The position numbers and the translations under genes were made by a program. From the NCBI RefSeq assembly GCF_900635445.1, contig NZ_LR134117.1, positions 4,774,001 to 4,838,000 on the forward strand: DNA of 64,000 bases, read 5' to 3'. This stretch comes from Serratia odorifera (GTDB lineage: Bacteria > Pseudomonadota > Gammaproteobacteria > Enterobacterales > Enterobacteriaceae). Positions 30,717-40,554 of the stretch are shown piece by piece; positions within the stretch are counted from its first letter, which is position 1, and each line of letters opens with the position of its first letter. Under the pieces are notes generated by a model that did not search any database, was not told where the DNA came from, and saw only the letters and a program-made list of their open reading frames with translations.

Positions 30717-31445
30717 ATGAGCATTCAACTAAAAGAGATAAACTGCTTTTACGGCGCGCATCAGGCGCTGTTTAACATCACGCTGGATTGTCCAGCAGGA
30801 GAAACGCTGGTGCTGCTTGGTCCAAGCGGCGCCGGCAAAAGTTCATTGCTGCGGGTGCTTAACCTGCTGGAAATGCCGCGTTCCGGCCATTTGCAGATTG
30901 CCGGCAACCAGTTCGACTTCAAGCAGGCTCTGGGCGAAAAAGCCATTCGCGAACTGCGGCAGAACGTCGGCATGGTGTTTCAGCAGTACAACCTGTGGCC
31001 GCATCTCACCGTGGTACAAAACCTGATCGAAGCGCCCTGCCGCGTGCTGGGTCTGAGCAAGGCGCAGGCGATGGCGCGTGCCGACAAGTTGCTGACGCGT
31101 CTGCGCCTCACCGATTTTGCCGATCGCTTCCCGCTGCATCTGTCCGGTGGCCAGCAACAGCGCGTGGCGATCGCACGGGCGCTGATGATGGAACCGCAGG
31201 TGCTGCTGTTCGACGAGCCCACCGCCGCGCTGGATCCCGAAATTACCGCCCAGATCGTCAGCATCATTCGCGAACTGGCCGGCACCGGCATTACCCAGGT
31301 GATCGTAACTCACGAAGTGGAAGTGGCGCGCAAGACCGCCAGCCGCGTGGTGTATATGGAAAACGGCCGGGTGGTAGAACAGGGCGACGCCAGCCATTTT
31401 GCCCAGCCACAGACCACCGAGTTTGCCAACTATTTATCACACTAA
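30717..31445 (+). CDS. artP: ArtP, arginine ABC transporter ATPase
   Basis: ArtP energises periplasmic arginine uptake with ArtQ, ArtM and the binding proteins. The 242-residue ATPase has Walker A GPSGAGKSS near residue 36, Q-loop QQYNLWPHLT, signature LSGGQQQRVAIARAL and Walker B LLFDEPTAALDP. The start was set at MSIQLKEINCFYG; a second ATG seven codons upstream is unconserved. It is first gene of artPIQM. Confidence 0.96.
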   Translation: MSIQLKEINCFYGAHQALFNITLDCPAGETLVLLGPSGAGKSSLLRVLNLLEMPRSGHLQIAGNQFDFKQALGEKAIRELRQNVGMVFQQYNLWPHLTVVQNLIEAPCRVLGLSKAQAMARADKLLTRLRLTDFADRFPLHLSGGQQQRVAIARALMMEPQVLLFDEPTAALDPEITAQIVSIIRELAGTGITQVIVTHEVEVARKTASRVVYMENGRVVEQGDASHFAQPQTTEFANYLSH

Positions 31446-31478
31446 TTATTACACCAGCTGTTTTTAGGGGAGTTTGCG

Positions 31479-32210
31479 ATGAAAAAACTAATAATTGCCG
31501 CCGTTTTAGCCGGCATCAGCGTTTCCGCTATCGCAGCCGAAACGATTCGTTTCGCTACCGAAGCCTCTTATCCGCCGTTTGAATTCGTTGGCGCCGACAA
31601 CAAGATCCAGGGGTTTGACGTCGATCTGGCCAATGCGATGTGTAAAGAGATGCAGGCCACCTGTACCTTCACCAATCAGGCGTTTGACAGCCTGATCCCC
31701 AGCCTGAAGTTCAAGCGTTTCGACGCCGTGATGGCCGGCATGGACATCACCCCCGAGCGTGAAAAACAGGTGCTGTTCACCAAACCTTACTACGACAACT
31801 CCGCACTGTTCATCGCGCAGAAAGGCAAAGTGGCCGACGTCGCCAGCTTGAAGGGCAAAAAGGTCGGCGTGCAGAACGGCACCACGCACCAGAAATTCCT
31901 GACTGACAAGCACCCGGAAATCACTACCGTACCTTACGATAGCTACCAGAACGCGATCCTCGATCTGAAAAACGGTCGCGTCGATGCGGTCTTCGGCGAT
32001 ACCGCCGTGGTCAATGAATGGCTGAAACAGAATGACGCACTGACCGCCGTCGGCGACAAGGTAACCGATAAGGGCTACTTCGGTACCGGCCTTGGCATCG
32101 CCGTTCGCCAGAAAAACACCGATCTGCAGGGCAAGTTCAACGCTGCACTGGACAAGATCAAGCAGGATGGGACCTACGAAACCATCTATAAAAAATGGTT
32201 TCAGCAGTAA
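31479..32210 (+). CDS. artI: ArtI, periplasmic arginine-binding protein
   Basis: This is the solute-binding protein of the art system. The 243-residue product has a cleavable signal peptide (residues 1-19, ending SAIAA) and an SBP_bac_3 domain with RFATEASYPPFEF, GFDVDLANAMC and VFGDTAVVNEWL. AGGGGAG precedes the ATG. It is about 70-75% similar by eye to ArtJ at the end of the locus, reflecting an old duplication. Confidence 0.94.
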   Translation: MKKLIIAAVLAGISVSAIAAETIRFATEASYPPFEFVGADNKIQGFDVDLANAMCKEMQATCTFTNQAFDSLIPSLKFKRFDAVMAGMDITPEREKQVLFTKPYYDNSALFIAQKGKVADVASLKGKKVGVQNGTTHQKFLTDKHPEITTVPYDSYQNAILDLKNGRVDAVFGDTAVVNEWLKQNDALTAVGDKVTDKGYFGTGLGIAVRQKNTDLQGKFNAALDKIKQDGTYETIYKKWFQQ

Positions 32211-32219
32211 TCAACCCCA

Positions 32220-32936
32220 ATGAATGAATTTCAACCTTTAGCAAGCGCCGCCGGGATGACCGTCGGCCTTGCGGTGTGTGCGCTGGCGCTTGGCCTTATC
32301 CTGGCGATGCTGTTTGCCGTCTGGGAGTCTGCACGCTGGAATGTCGTCAGTTGGCTGGGCACCGCCTGGGTCACCCTGTTGCGCGGCCTGCCGGAAATTC
32401 TGGTGGTGCTGTTTATTTACTTCGGTTCGTCGCAACTGCTGCTGATCTTGTCCGACGGCTTTACGCTCAATCTGGGCCTGTTTGAGCTGCCGATCCAGAT
32501 TGATATCGAAAACTTCGAAGTCAGCCCGTTCCTGTGTGGGGTGATCGCGCTGGCGCTGCTGTATTCGGCCTACGCGTCGCAAACGCTGCGCGGCGCGCTG
32601 AAAGCGGTGCCGCAGGGGCAATGGGAATCGGGCCAGGCGCTCGGGCTGAGCAAGGCGGCGATTTTCTTCCGTTTGATCATGCCGCAGATGTGGCGTCATG
32701 CGCTGCCGGGGCTGGGCAATCAGTGGCTGGTGCTGCTGAAGGACACCGCCCTGGTGTCGCTGATCAGCGTGAACGATTTGATGCTGCAAACCAAAAGCAT
32801 TGCCACCCGCACCCAGGAACCCTTTACCTGGTATGTGATTGCCGCAGCGATTTACCTGCTGGTCACATTGTTGAGTCAATACGTAATCAAGCGCATCGAG
32901 CTGCGTACCACACGTTTTGAGCGAGGGCCGGTCTGA
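32220..32936 (+). CDS. artQ: ArtQ, arginine ABC transporter permease
   Basis: ArtQ is one of the two inner-membrane permeases for arginine. The 238-residue product has five predicted membrane helices and the EAA-type cytoplasmic loop GQWESGQALGLSKAAIFFRLIMPQ near residue 135. Its stop overlaps the artM start (TGATG), so translation is coupled. No strong ribosome site is visible before its ATG. Confidence 0.95.
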   Translation: MNEFQPLASAAGMTVGLAVCALALGLILAMLFAVWESARWNVVSWLGTAWVTLLRGLPEILVVLFIYFGSSQLLLILSDGFTLNLGLFELPIQIDIENFEVSPFLCGVIALALLYSAYASQTLRGALKAVPQGQWESGQALGLSKAAIFFRLIMPQMWRHALPGLGNQWLVLLKDTALVSLISVNDLMLQTKSIATRTQEPFTWYVIAAAIYLLVTLLSQYVIKRIELRTTRFERGPV

Positions 32937-33604
32937 TGCTGGAATATTTACCGGAAATCGCCAAAGGGCTGCACACCAGCCTGACCCTGACGATGGCCGC
33001 ACTGGTGGTCGCGCTGATCCTGTCGCTGCTGCTGACGGTGATCCTGACGCTGAAAATCCCGGTGCTGACGCCATTGGTGAAAATCTATATCACCCTGTTT
33101 ACCGGTACGCCGCTATTGGTGCAGATTTTCCTGATTTACTACGGCCCCGGTCAGTTCCCGGCCATCCGCGATTACCCGTGGTTATGGAGCCTGCTGTCGC
33201 AACCGTGGCTGTGCGCCATGATTGCGCTGGCGCTCAACAGCGCGGCCTATACCACCCAGCTGTTCTACGGTGCGGTACGGGCGATCCCGGCCGGCCAATG
33301 GCAATCGTGCGAAGCACTCGGCATGTCACGCCGCCAGACTCTGCGCATCTTGCTGCCCTTTGCCTTTAAACGTGCCCTGTCCTCTTATTCCAACGAGGTG
33401 GTGCTGGTGTTTAAAAGTACCTCGCTGGCCTACACCATTACGCTGATGGAGGTGATGGGCTACAGCCAGTTGATGTACGGACGCACCTACGACGTGATGG
33501 TTTTCGCCGCCGCTGGTCTGGTCTACCTGATCGTCAATGGCCTGCTGACGCTGCTGATGCGTCTGGTGGAACGCCGCGCGCTGGCGTTTGAACGCCGAAA
33601 CTGA
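32936..33604 (+). CDS. artM: ArtM, arginine ABC transporter permease
   Basis: ArtM is the second permease of the arginine importer. The 222-residue product has RGLHTSLTLTMAALVV-like N-terminal helices (here KGLHTSLTLTMAALVV) and the EAA loop AGQWQSCEALGMSRRQTLRILLPFA near residue 120. It starts within the artQ stop and is followed by a hairpin at 33619-33639. Confidence 0.95.
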   Translation: MLEYLPEIAKGLHTSLTLTMAALVVALILSLLLTVILTLKIPVLTPLVKIYITLFTGTPLLVQIFLIYYGPGQFPAIRDYPWLWSLLSQPWLCAMIALALNSAAYTTQLFYGAVRAIPAGQWQSCEALGMSRRQTLRILLPFAFKRALSSYSNEVVLVFKSTSLAYTITLMEVMGYSQLMYGRTYDVMVFAAAGLVYLIVNGLLTLLMRLVERRALAFERRN

Positions 33605-33618
33605 TCCCGTCGTATTCT

Positions 33619-33639
33619 GGCCCTGTGTCCCGCAGGGCC
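33619..33639 (+). terminator. hairpin after artM
   Basis: GGCCCTG pairs with CAGGGCC around a 7-base loop, 15 bp after artM. It separates artPIQM from the independently controlled artJ. Confidence 0.55.
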
Positions 33640-33674
33640 GCCCTCCAATGTGTTAATTTTTTAATCATTTTTAT

Positions 33675-33688
33675 TGCATATTAATTCA
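33675..33688 (+). promoter_or_regulatory. ArgR box upstream of artJ
   Basis: TGCATATTAATTCA matches the ARG box TGAAT-W4-ATTCA at all but one base. It lies 113 bp before the artJ ATG in an AT-rich stretch, fitting the strong ArgR repression of artJ known in E. coli. Confidence 0.6.
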
Positions 33689-33800
33689 CTCAATGGCATG
33701 GTTATCTACGGCACCATCAGCGGCACCCCGTCGCATTTCGTCAGAAAAATCAAACGATGGCCGCATAATGACAATCAAATTTGCAGACAGGAGTTTTCGC

Positions 33801-34535
33801 ATGAAAAAATTATTAGTCGCGGCGGCGGTGCTGGCCGCAATGAGCTTCAGCGTGCAGGCTGCCGAGACGCTTCGCTTCGCCTCCTCGGCAACTTATCCAC
33901 CGTTTGAATCATTGGATGCCAATAATCAAATCGTCGGTTTTGATATCGATCTGGCCAAGGCGTTGTGCAAACAGATGCAGACCGAATGCACCTTTACCAA
34001 CCAGGCGTTCGACAGCCTGATTGCGGCGCTGAAGTTCAAAAAATACGATGCGGTCATTTCCGGCATGGACATCACGCCAGAGCGCAGCAAGCAGGTCAGC
34101 TTTACCCAGCCGTACTATGCCAATTCGGCGATTGTCATCGCGCAAAAGGGCAAATACGCCACTCTGGCTGATTTGAAAGGCAAAAAAGTGGGGATGGAAA
34201 ACGGCACCACCCATCAGAAATACATGCAGGACAAACATCCCGAAATTAATACCGTCGCCTACGACAGCTATCAGAATGCCATTCTGGAGCTGAAGAACGG
34301 CCGGGTTGATGGCGTGTTCGGCGACACCGCGGTGGTCAATGAATGGTTGAAGAGCAACCCGAACCTGGCGCCGGTCGGCGAGCACATTACCGACGCGCAA
34401 TACTTCGGCACCGGGCTGGGCATAGCGGTTCGCCCGGACAATCAGGCATTGCTGGCCAAACTGAACGCCGCGCTGGCCGCCATCAAGGCTGACGGCACCT
34501 ATAAGGCCATCAACGATAAGTGGTTCCCACAGTAA
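33801..34535 (+). CDS. artJ: ArtJ, periplasmic arginine-binding protein
   Basis: ArtJ is a high-affinity arginine-binding protein. The 244-residue product starts MKKLLVAAAVLAAM with a signal peptide cut after VQA, then RFASSATYPPFE and GFDIDLAKALC. Longer in-frame starts upstream are not conserved and would overlap the promoter; ACAGGAG fits this ATG. It is a paralogue of ArtI, transcribed separately behind its own ARG box. Confidence 0.94.
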   Translation: MKKLLVAAAVLAAMSFSVQAAETLRFASSATYPPFESLDANNQIVGFDIDLAKALCKQMQTECTFTNQAFDSLIAALKFKKYDAVISGMDITPERSKQVSFTQPYYANSAIVIAQKGKYATLADLKGKKVGMENGTTHQKYMQDKHPEINTVAYDSYQNAILELKNGRVDGVFGDTAVVNEWLKSNPNLAPVGEHITDAQYFGTGLGIAVRPDNQALLAKLNAALAAIKADGTYKAINDKWFPQ

Positions 34536-34543
34536 TCCGCTCC

Positions 34544-34568
34544 GGGGCGCAGCGCATTGTTGCGCCCC
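34544..34568. terminator. hairpin between artJ and rlmC
   Basis: GGGGCGCA pairs with TGCGCCCC around a 9-base loop, between the facing ends of artJ and rlmC. There is no T run. Confidence 0.5.
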
Positions 34569-34585
34569 GCCTGCCTGGCACCGGC

Positions 34586-35713
34586 TTAACCGCGCACCAG
34601 CAGGGTCAACACTTCATAATGCGCGGTATGCGGGAACATGTCGAACAGCTGCACGCGTTCGATCCGGTAGTCTGGCAGCATCGCCAGATCTTTTGCCATA
34701 CTCTGCGCGTTACAGCTTGAATACAGAATATAGTCCGGTGCCATACGGTGCAGATAGTCGCACAGCGCCTGGCCGATACCGCGTCTGGGCGGGTTCACCA
34801 GTACCAGCTGCGGTACCTCGCCTTCGGCGGTGGCAAAATGGGTGGAATCCAATGCCTGGAAATTAACCTGACGTAAGCCCAGCGCCGCCGCCGATTGCCG
34901 CGCGCAGGCAATGGCTTCGGCATTGATTTCAATACCGGTAAGACGCGTTTGCGCGCGGGCGCAGTGCAGTCCAAAGCCGCCGACGCCGCAGAACAGATCC
35001 CACATGCTGTCAATAGCCAGCGCCTGCACCCAGTCACGCGCGGTAGCATACAGATCGGCCGCTACCTGCGGATTGGTTTGGAAGAAACTTTGCGGGCGAA
35101 TATACAGCGGCACCTGGTTAAACCGCTCTTCCAGCGCCTGTCGCTCGGTCAGCGGGATTTCCCGCTCGCCTTCCAGGATCGCCATATGCACCGGCTGAAT
35201 ATTGGCGGAAATCACCGTCGCCTGTGGCAAACGTTGCTGCAACCATGGCAAAGCGGCACGCAGCTGCGTCAATTTGCTTTCCGAGCGCAAGACAAATCGC
35301 AGCATCACCTCGCCGTTCAGCGTGCTTTCGGTCAATAACAGATACTTTAGTTCGCCACGTTTACGAGCAACGTTGTACGGGGTCAAACCGGCGCGAGCGA
35401 TAAACGTTTTCAGTAGCGTCAACATCGGCGCGAAGCTGGCGGGATACAGTGGGCAGGCGCATAAATCCACCGGCGTGCCGTCACGGTGCAGCATGCCTAA
35501 CAGCGGGCGCTCTACGCTGCCGCTGACCACCATTTTGGCTTTATTACGAAAAGCGCCCTGTTGACCCGCGGCGGGCGCCAGCCATTGCGCCACCTGGCGC
35601 CCGGCCAGCAGCGTTTGCAGGTGATGCTGTTTGTCAGCCAGTTGCTGCGAATAAGGCTTTTCCAGCCACTGGCAGGAACGACAGCTGCCCGCCGTGTACA
35701 ACGCGCAATGCAT
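34586..35713 (-). CDS. rlmC: RlmC, 23S rRNA (uracil-747-C5)-methyltransferase
   Basis: RlmC (RumB) methylates U747 of 23S rRNA using SAM and an iron-sulfur cluster. The 375-residue product has an N-terminal Cys cluster (C3, then SCRSCQW near 12 and CACPLYP near 80), the SAM motif DLFCGVGGFGLHCA near 240, NPPRRG near 312 and a catalytic Cys in YSSCNAQSM near 337. It converges with artJ. Confidence 0.94.
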   Translation of the reverse strand: MHCALYTAGSCRSCQWLEKPYSQQLADKQHHLQTLLAGRQVAQWLAPAAGQQGAFRNKAKMVVSGSVERPLLGMLHRDGTPVDLCACPLYPASFAPMLTLLKTFIARAGLTPYNVARKRGELKYLLLTESTLNGEVMLRFVLRSESKLTQLRAALPWLQQRLPQATVISANIQPVHMAILEGEREIPLTERQALEERFNQVPLYIRPQSFFQTNPQVAADLYATARDWVQALAIDSMWDLFCGVGGFGLHCARAQTRLTGIEINAEAIACARQSAAALGLRQVNFQALDSTHFATAEGEVPQLVLVNPPRRGIGQALCDYLHRMAPDYILYSSCNAQSMAKDLAMLPDYRIERVQLFDMFPHTAHYEVLTLLVRG

Positions 35714-35769
35714 AAGATACCTTCATCTTTCTAACTACAGGCACAGATTGAGGGCGCAGAGTTTAGCAC

Positions 35770-36252
35770 TCAGCGACGGGCGGCGAAATAGCGTCGGCTG
35801 GCGGCGGGCAGGAACAACAGAGCCAAAATCACCACGTCGGGGATTTTTTCGAGCATCAGGGTATGCAGGATTTGAGCGTTGGTTTCACCGTCAACGGTAA
35901 ATACTTCCGGTAAAAAATTGCCGATGGTCGCCAACAGCAAATAACCGACCACCACCGCCTGGCACAACACATAACCCCAACGGCCCCGGTTGCGGCCACG
36001 CATCACGGCAAAGCCACAATAGATTTGCAGGCATAGCATCAAAATCCCCGCCAAAAAGATCAGTGTGGAATCCCAGGCCTGTGCGCTGGTACTGACAAAC
36101 TCCCGTGTGCCGGACACGCCAAGCTCTCCCAGCAGCAATAGCACGCTGACGCATTTAATCGCCACCATAGCGCTGCCGGCGACCATCACCGCCACCGGTG
36201 CATCAGATTGCGCTTTTAGTGTTCCCTGCCTGCTTCTCAACATGTCTGACAT
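35770..36252 (-). CDS. ybjO: YbjO family inner-membrane protein (DUF2593)
   Basis: This 160-residue protein has four hydrophobic segments (about residues 22-42, 66-86, 95-115 and 135-152) and a short charged N-terminus. It matches E. coli YbjO in position, next to the pot and rlmC genes, and in general layout. The function is unknown. Confidence 0.85.
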   Translation of the reverse strand: MSDMLRSRQGTLKAQSDAPVAVMVAGSAMVAIKCVSVLLLLGELGVSGTREFVSTSAQAWDSTLIFLAGILMLCLQIYCGFAVMRGRNRGRWGYVLCQAVVVGYLLLATIGNFLPEVFTVDGETNAQILHTLMLEKIPDVVILALLFLPAASRRYFAARR

Positions 36253-36354
36253 ATCCGCGTTCCGAAACGAAATGCCGCCAGGCGGCGGCGTATAAAGTCA
36301 GTGAATCATTTATTGTGAGAATATAATTGCAAAAAATAGCAGGTTTACAGGCAA

Positions 36355-37200
36355 TCAGCTACGGGCGGCCTTTTGCAAATCGCGCGATCGCTGTTTTTCC
36401 GAGCGCGCCATCCACCACCAGGCGATCAGGCCAATCACGCCCACCACCAGCAGAATCAGACTCGCCAAGGCGTTAATTTCCGGGTTTACCCCCATGCGCA
36501 CGCTAGAGAACACCAGCATCGGCAAGGTGGTCGAACCGGGGCCGGCGACGAAGCTGGCAATCACCAGATCGTCCAGCGACAGGGTAAACGCCAGCATCCA
36601 GCCAGAAATCAGCGCCGGTGCAATCATCGGCAAGGTGATCACAAAGAACACTTTCAACGGTGTGGCGCCAAGATCCATTGCCGCTTCTTCGATTGAACGA
36701 TCCAGTTCGCGCAAACGGGAGCTAATCACCACCGAGACATAGGCGGTACAAAAGGTCACGTGCGCCAGCCAGATGGTGAACATGCCACGTTCCGACGGCC
36801 AGCCAAAGGCATGCCCCATCGCCACAAACAACAATAGCAGTGACAACCCGGTGATCACATCGGGCATCACCAGCGGTGCGGTCAGCATAAAGGCGAAGCC
36901 GGTCGAACCGCGAAAACGGCCGAAACGCACCATCACCACGGCGGCTATAGTGCCAAGGATCACCGCCGCCGTTGCCGAGGCGGCGGCAATGGTCAGGCTC
37001 AGTCCCACCGCACCGATCATCGCCGAATCATGGAATAGCTCGCTATACCAGCGGGTGGACCAGCCGGCCCACACCGTTACCAGCTTCGAACTGTTGAACG
37101 AATAGATCACCAGCATCAGTATCGGCGCATACAGGAAGGTAAAGCCCAGCGCCAGAATTACCCGGCGCCATGGCGAACGCACTACCGGCAAGTTGTTCAT
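36355..37200 (-). CDS. potI: PotI, putrescine ABC transporter permease
   Basis: PotI is one of two permeases of the putrescine importer PotFGHI. The 281-residue product starts MNNLPVVRSPW, has six predicted helices and the EAA loop EEAAMDLGATPLKVFFVITLPMIAP near residue 175. Its ATG overlaps the potH stop (ATGA). A longer open start 34 codons upstream lies inside potH and is rejected. Confidence 0.95.
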   Translation of the reverse strand: MNNLPVVRSPWRRVILALGFTFLYAPILMLVIYSFNSSKLVTVWAGWSTRWYSELFHDSAMIGAVGLSLTIAAASATAAVILGTIAAVVMVRFGRFRGSTGFAFMLTAPLVMPDVITGLSLLLLFVAMGHAFGWPSERGMFTIWLAHVTFCTAYVSVVISSRLRELDRSIEEAAMDLGATPLKVFFVITLPMIAPALISGWMLAFTLSLDDLVIASFVAGPGSTTLPMLVFSSVRMGVNPEINALASLILLVVGVIGLIAWWWMARSEKQRSRDLQKAARS

Positions 37201-38162
37201 CCCTGCCCTCCCATTTCTTTGTTCTGGTGTTTGTGGAACCAGAGTATTGGCAGGATCAGCAGCAACAGCATCACAATCGCTACCGCCGAGGCCACTGGCC
37301 AATCGCGGTTATTGAAGAACTCCTGCCACAGCACGCGACCGATCATGATGCTGTCCGGCCCGCCGAGCAATTCCGGGATAACGAACTCCCCCACCGCAGG
37401 AATAAACACCAGCATCGATCCGGCGATAATGCCGCCGCGCGTCAGCGGAACAATCACGCTGAAGAAGGTTTTCAGCGGCCGCGCGCCCAGATCCAGCGAA
37501 GCTTCGACCAGCGAGTAATCCAGCCGTATCAATGCGGTATAGATCGGCAACACCATAAATGGCAGGTAGGAATAGACGATGCCGATATACACCGCCAGAT
37601 TGGTATGCAGAATCACCAACGGTTGATCGATAACCCCGAGCCACAGCAGGAAATTGTTCAAAATGCCGTTGTTCTTCAGGATCCCCATCCAGGCATACAC
37701 CCGGATCAGAAACGAGGTCCATGAGGGCAGGATCACCAGCAGCAACAATATGTTGCGCGTGGACGGTTTGCTGTGCGCCACCGCCCAGGCCAGCGGATAG
37801 CCGATCGCCAGACAGCATAGCGTGGAGACCGCGGCGATCTGCAAGGATTGCAGATAGGCCTCGATATACAGTGGATCGTCGGTAAGTTGCAGATAATTGG
37901 CGAAGTTCAGCGCAATCTGCAATTGCCCGTCCGCCCAGCTCACCAGATCGGTATAAGGTGGAATGGCGCGCGCCATTTCCGCCAGGCTGATTTTAAATAC
38001 GATCAGGAACGGCAGTAAAAACAGCAATATCAGCCACAGGTAAGGCAGCGCGATCACCAATTTGCGGCCATGGGCCATGCGCAGGCGGCGGAACAACGCT
38101 TCCAGCGGCCCAGGCGAGCGGATCGCGGGCTGCGGCGGCGTACCTTCAGAAAACAGTGTCAT
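37197..38162 (-). CDS. potH: PotH, putrescine ABC transporter permease
   Basis: The second permease of PotFGHI. The 321-residue product has six predicted helices and the loop VEASLDLGARPLKTFFSVIVPLTRGG near residue 220. It lies 21 bp downstream of potG and overlaps potI by 4 bp, so the operon is tightly packed. Confidence 0.95.
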   Translation of the reverse strand: MTLFSEGTPPQPAIRSPGPLEALFRRLRMAHGRKLVIALPYLWLILLFLLPFLIVFKISLAEMARAIPPYTDLVSWADGQLQIALNFANYLQLTDDPLYIEAYLQSLQIAAVSTLCCLAIGYPLAWAVAHSKPSTRNILLLLVILPSWTSFLIRVYAWMGILKNNGILNNFLLWLGVIDQPLVILHTNLAVYIGIVYSYLPFMVLPIYTALIRLDYSLVEASLDLGARPLKTFFSVIVPLTRGGIIAGSMLVFIPAVGEFVIPELLGGPDSIMIGRVLWQEFFNNRDWPVASAVAIVMLLLLILPILWFHKHQNKEMGGQG

Positions 38163-38183
38163 AACGGAATCCTCACCGACGGC

Positions 38184-39317
38184 CTACACCGTCAACACGA
38201 CGCAACTGTCAGTTTCCCAACACAGGCGCACTTCGTCGCCCCAGGTCGGCATCCCCTTGCGGAAACGGTGACCGTTCTGCAATTGAGCACTGATAATCTG
38301 ACCGCTGAGCAGCTTTACATGGTAGATAGACAGATCGCCCAGATAGGCGATATGCACCACCTCTCCCAGCGCAAAGTTGCAGCCGTCTTGCGGCACTTCG
38401 TCGCATAACATGATTTTTTCCGGCCGCAGCGCCACCTGGATCGGTACGCCGTCCACCACCGAGGCGTCAGGATCGACCTTGATCGCATGACGCAACCCCG
38501 GACTTTGCAGGATCAGCGCTTCGTCCTGGCGTTCCTGTAATACGCAGTCAAACACGTTGACCGAACCGATGAATTCCGCACTGAAGCGGCTGTTCGGGTG
38601 TTCGTATATTTCTTCCGGTTCGCCGATCTGCACAAACTTGCCGCGGTTCATGATGGCGATACGTCCTGCCATGGTCATTGCTTCTTCCTGATCGTGGGTA
38701 ACCATCACACAGGTAACGCCCACTCGCTCCAGAATATCCACCACTTCCAGCTGCATCCGATCGCGCAGCTTTTTATCCAGCGCGCCCATGGGTTCATCCA
38801 GCAGCAGCAGTTTCGGCCGCTTCGCCAGGCTACGCGCCAACGCCACACGCTGGCGCTGGCCGCCGGACAGCTGATGCGGCTTACGCTTGGCGTATTCCTG
38901 CATATGCACCAGCGACAGCATTTCCGCGACCCGTTCATTGATTGCGCCACGTGGCATTTTGTCCTGTTTCAGACCGAAGGCGATGTTTTGCTCCACCGTC
39001 ATGTGCGGGAACAGCGCGTAAGACTGAAACATCATGTTGACCGGGCGTTGATAGGGCGGCACCAGCGCCAGATCCTGCCCATCCAGCATGATCTGCCCTC
39101 GGGTCGGCTGTTCAAAGCCGGCCAGCATGCGCAACAGCGTCGACTTGCCGCAGCCGGATGGGCCAAGCAGGGCAAAAATCTCGCCTTTGTAGATGGTCAG
39201 GCTGACGTCTTCCACGGCGTTTTGGCCATCGAAGGTTTTGGTCAGGTTGCGAATTTCCAGCAGAGGGGTAAACACCTTCTGCGTTTTGGCTTGAGGACGG
39301 GGGATCGCGTCGTTCAA
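38184..39317 (-). CDS. potG: PotG, putrescine ABC transporter ATPase
   Basis: PotG drives putrescine uptake. The 377-residue product has Walker A GPSGCGKST near residue 53, Q-loop FQSYALFPHMT, signature LSGGQRQRVALARSL and Walker B LLLDEPMGALD, then a C-terminal TOBE domain. It follows potF by 127 bp. Confidence 0.96.
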   Translation of the reverse strand: MNDAIPRPQAKTQKVFTPLLEIRNLTKTFDGQNAVEDVSLTIYKGEIFALLGPSGCGKSTLLRMLAGFEQPTRGQIMLDGQDLALVPPYQRPVNMMFQSYALFPHMTVEQNIAFGLKQDKMPRGAINERVAEMLSLVHMQEYAKRKPHQLSGGQRQRVALARSLAKRPKLLLLDEPMGALDKKLRDRMQLEVVDILERVGVTCVMVTHDQEEAMTMAGRIAIMNRGKFVQIGEPEEIYEHPNSRFSAEFIGSVNVFDCVLQERQDEALILQSPGLRHAIKVDPDASVVDGVPIQVALRPEKIMLCDEVPQDGCNFALGEVVHIAYLGDLSIYHVKLLSGQIISAQLQNGHRFRKGMPTWGDEVRLCWETDSCVVLTV

Positions 39318-39444
39318 TCGGGGTGTTCTCCGGTGCTAAGGCAGCTCAAAAACCACGGCGATCGCCGTGGCACTAACAAGGGCAAGGCAGGCGGTCAATG
39401 CCGCCTGCCGATCGTCGAGGATTAACGATCCGGGGCCGCGATGA

Positions 39445-40554
39445 TTACTTGCCGCTTTTAACTTTAGTCCAGGCACGGGTGATCACGCGATCAAGCTTCG
39501 GCTCCTGCACCTTCAGCGTGAACATTTTGGCGCGCACCTCTGCCGGCGGGTAAATGCCCGGGTTATCACGCACCTCGGCATTCACCAACGGCGTGGCGGC
39601 CGCGTTGCCGCTGGCGTAATAGACGTGGTTGCTGATATCGGCAATGATTTCCGGCTTCATCAGGAAGTTAAGGAACTGGTAGGCTTCATCCTTGTTTTTG
39701 GCGTCGGCCGGCATGGCGAAGACGTCAAAGAACGCCAGCGCGCCCTCCTTTGGAATGCTGTACGCCACGTTAACGCCGTTTTTGGCATCCTTGGCGCGGT
39801 TGGACGCCTGCATGACGTCACCCGCCCAGCCGATCGCCACGCAGATATCGCCGTTGGCCAGATCGTTTATATACTGAGAGGAATGGAAATAACGCACGCT
39901 CGGTCGCAGTTTCAGCAGCAGATCGGTGGCCGGGCCAGTGTAATCCTTGGCATCGCTGCTGTTGGGATCCTTGCCAAGATAGTTCAACACGGTGGCAAAT
40001 ATTTCACTGGGCGCATCAAGGAAGGAAACGCCGCAGCTTTTCAGCTTCTCGAGATTTTCCGGCTTCAGCACCAGATCCCAGCTGTCGACCGGCGCATCTT
40101 TACCCAGCGCGGCCTTGACCTTGTCGACGTTATAGCCGATGCCGGTGGTGGCCCACAGGTAAGGGATGGCATACTTGTTCTCTGGATCGTGCTTGGCCAC
40201 CAGCTTCAGCAATTCAGGATCGAGATTTTTATAGTTGGGCAGTTTGCTTTTATCCAGCGGCTGGAACACACCGGCGGACAGTTGGCGCTCCAGGAAGCTG
40301 GCCGACGGTACCACCAGGTCAAAACCGGTGCTGCCCGCCATCAGTTTGCCTTCCAGCACTTCGTTGGAGTCAAAGACGTCGTACACCACCTTGATGCCGG
40401 TTTCCTTGTGGAATTTCGCCAGGGTGTCCGGTGCTATATAGTCGGACCAGTTATAGACATGCAGGATTTTTTCTTCTGCCGACGCGGTCACGCTTGCCGC
40501 CATCAATAAACCGGCAACAACGCCCGACAACCACTTTTTACGTTGGGTGACCAT
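39445..40554 (-). CDS. potF: PotF, periplasmic putrescine-binding protein
   Basis: PotF captures putrescine in the periplasm. The 369-residue product has a signal peptide (residues 1-26, ending ASA) and the polyamine-binding fold: LHVYNWSDYIAPDTLAKF near 31 and DVFDSNEVLEGKLMAGSTGFDLVVPS near 58. It is first gene of potFGHI. The promoter should lie in 40555-40700, but I see no convincing hexamers. Confidence 0.95.
   Translation of the reverse strand: MVTQRKKWLSGVVAGLLMAASVTASAEEKILHVYNWSDYIAPDTLAKFHKETGIKVVYDVFDSNEVLEGKLMAGSTGFDLVVPSASFLERQLSAGVFQPLDKSKLPNYKNLDPELLKLVAKHDPENKYAIPYLWATTGIGYNVDKVKAALGKDAPVDSWDLVLKPENLEKLKSCGVSFLDAPSEIFATVLNYLGKDPNSSDAKDYTGPATDLLLKLRPSVRYFHSSQYINDLANGDICVAIGWAGDVMQASNRAKDAKNGVNVAYSIPKEGALAFFDVFAMPADAKNKDEAYQFLNFLMKPEIIADISNHVYYASGNAAATPLVNAEVRDNPGIYPPAEVRAKMFTLKVQEPKLDRVITRAWTKVKSGK

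Noticed and set aside
31479..34535. ArtI and ArtJ as a recent assembly duplication
   Set aside because: They differ at many residues and have different upstream regions. They are the normal old paralogues.
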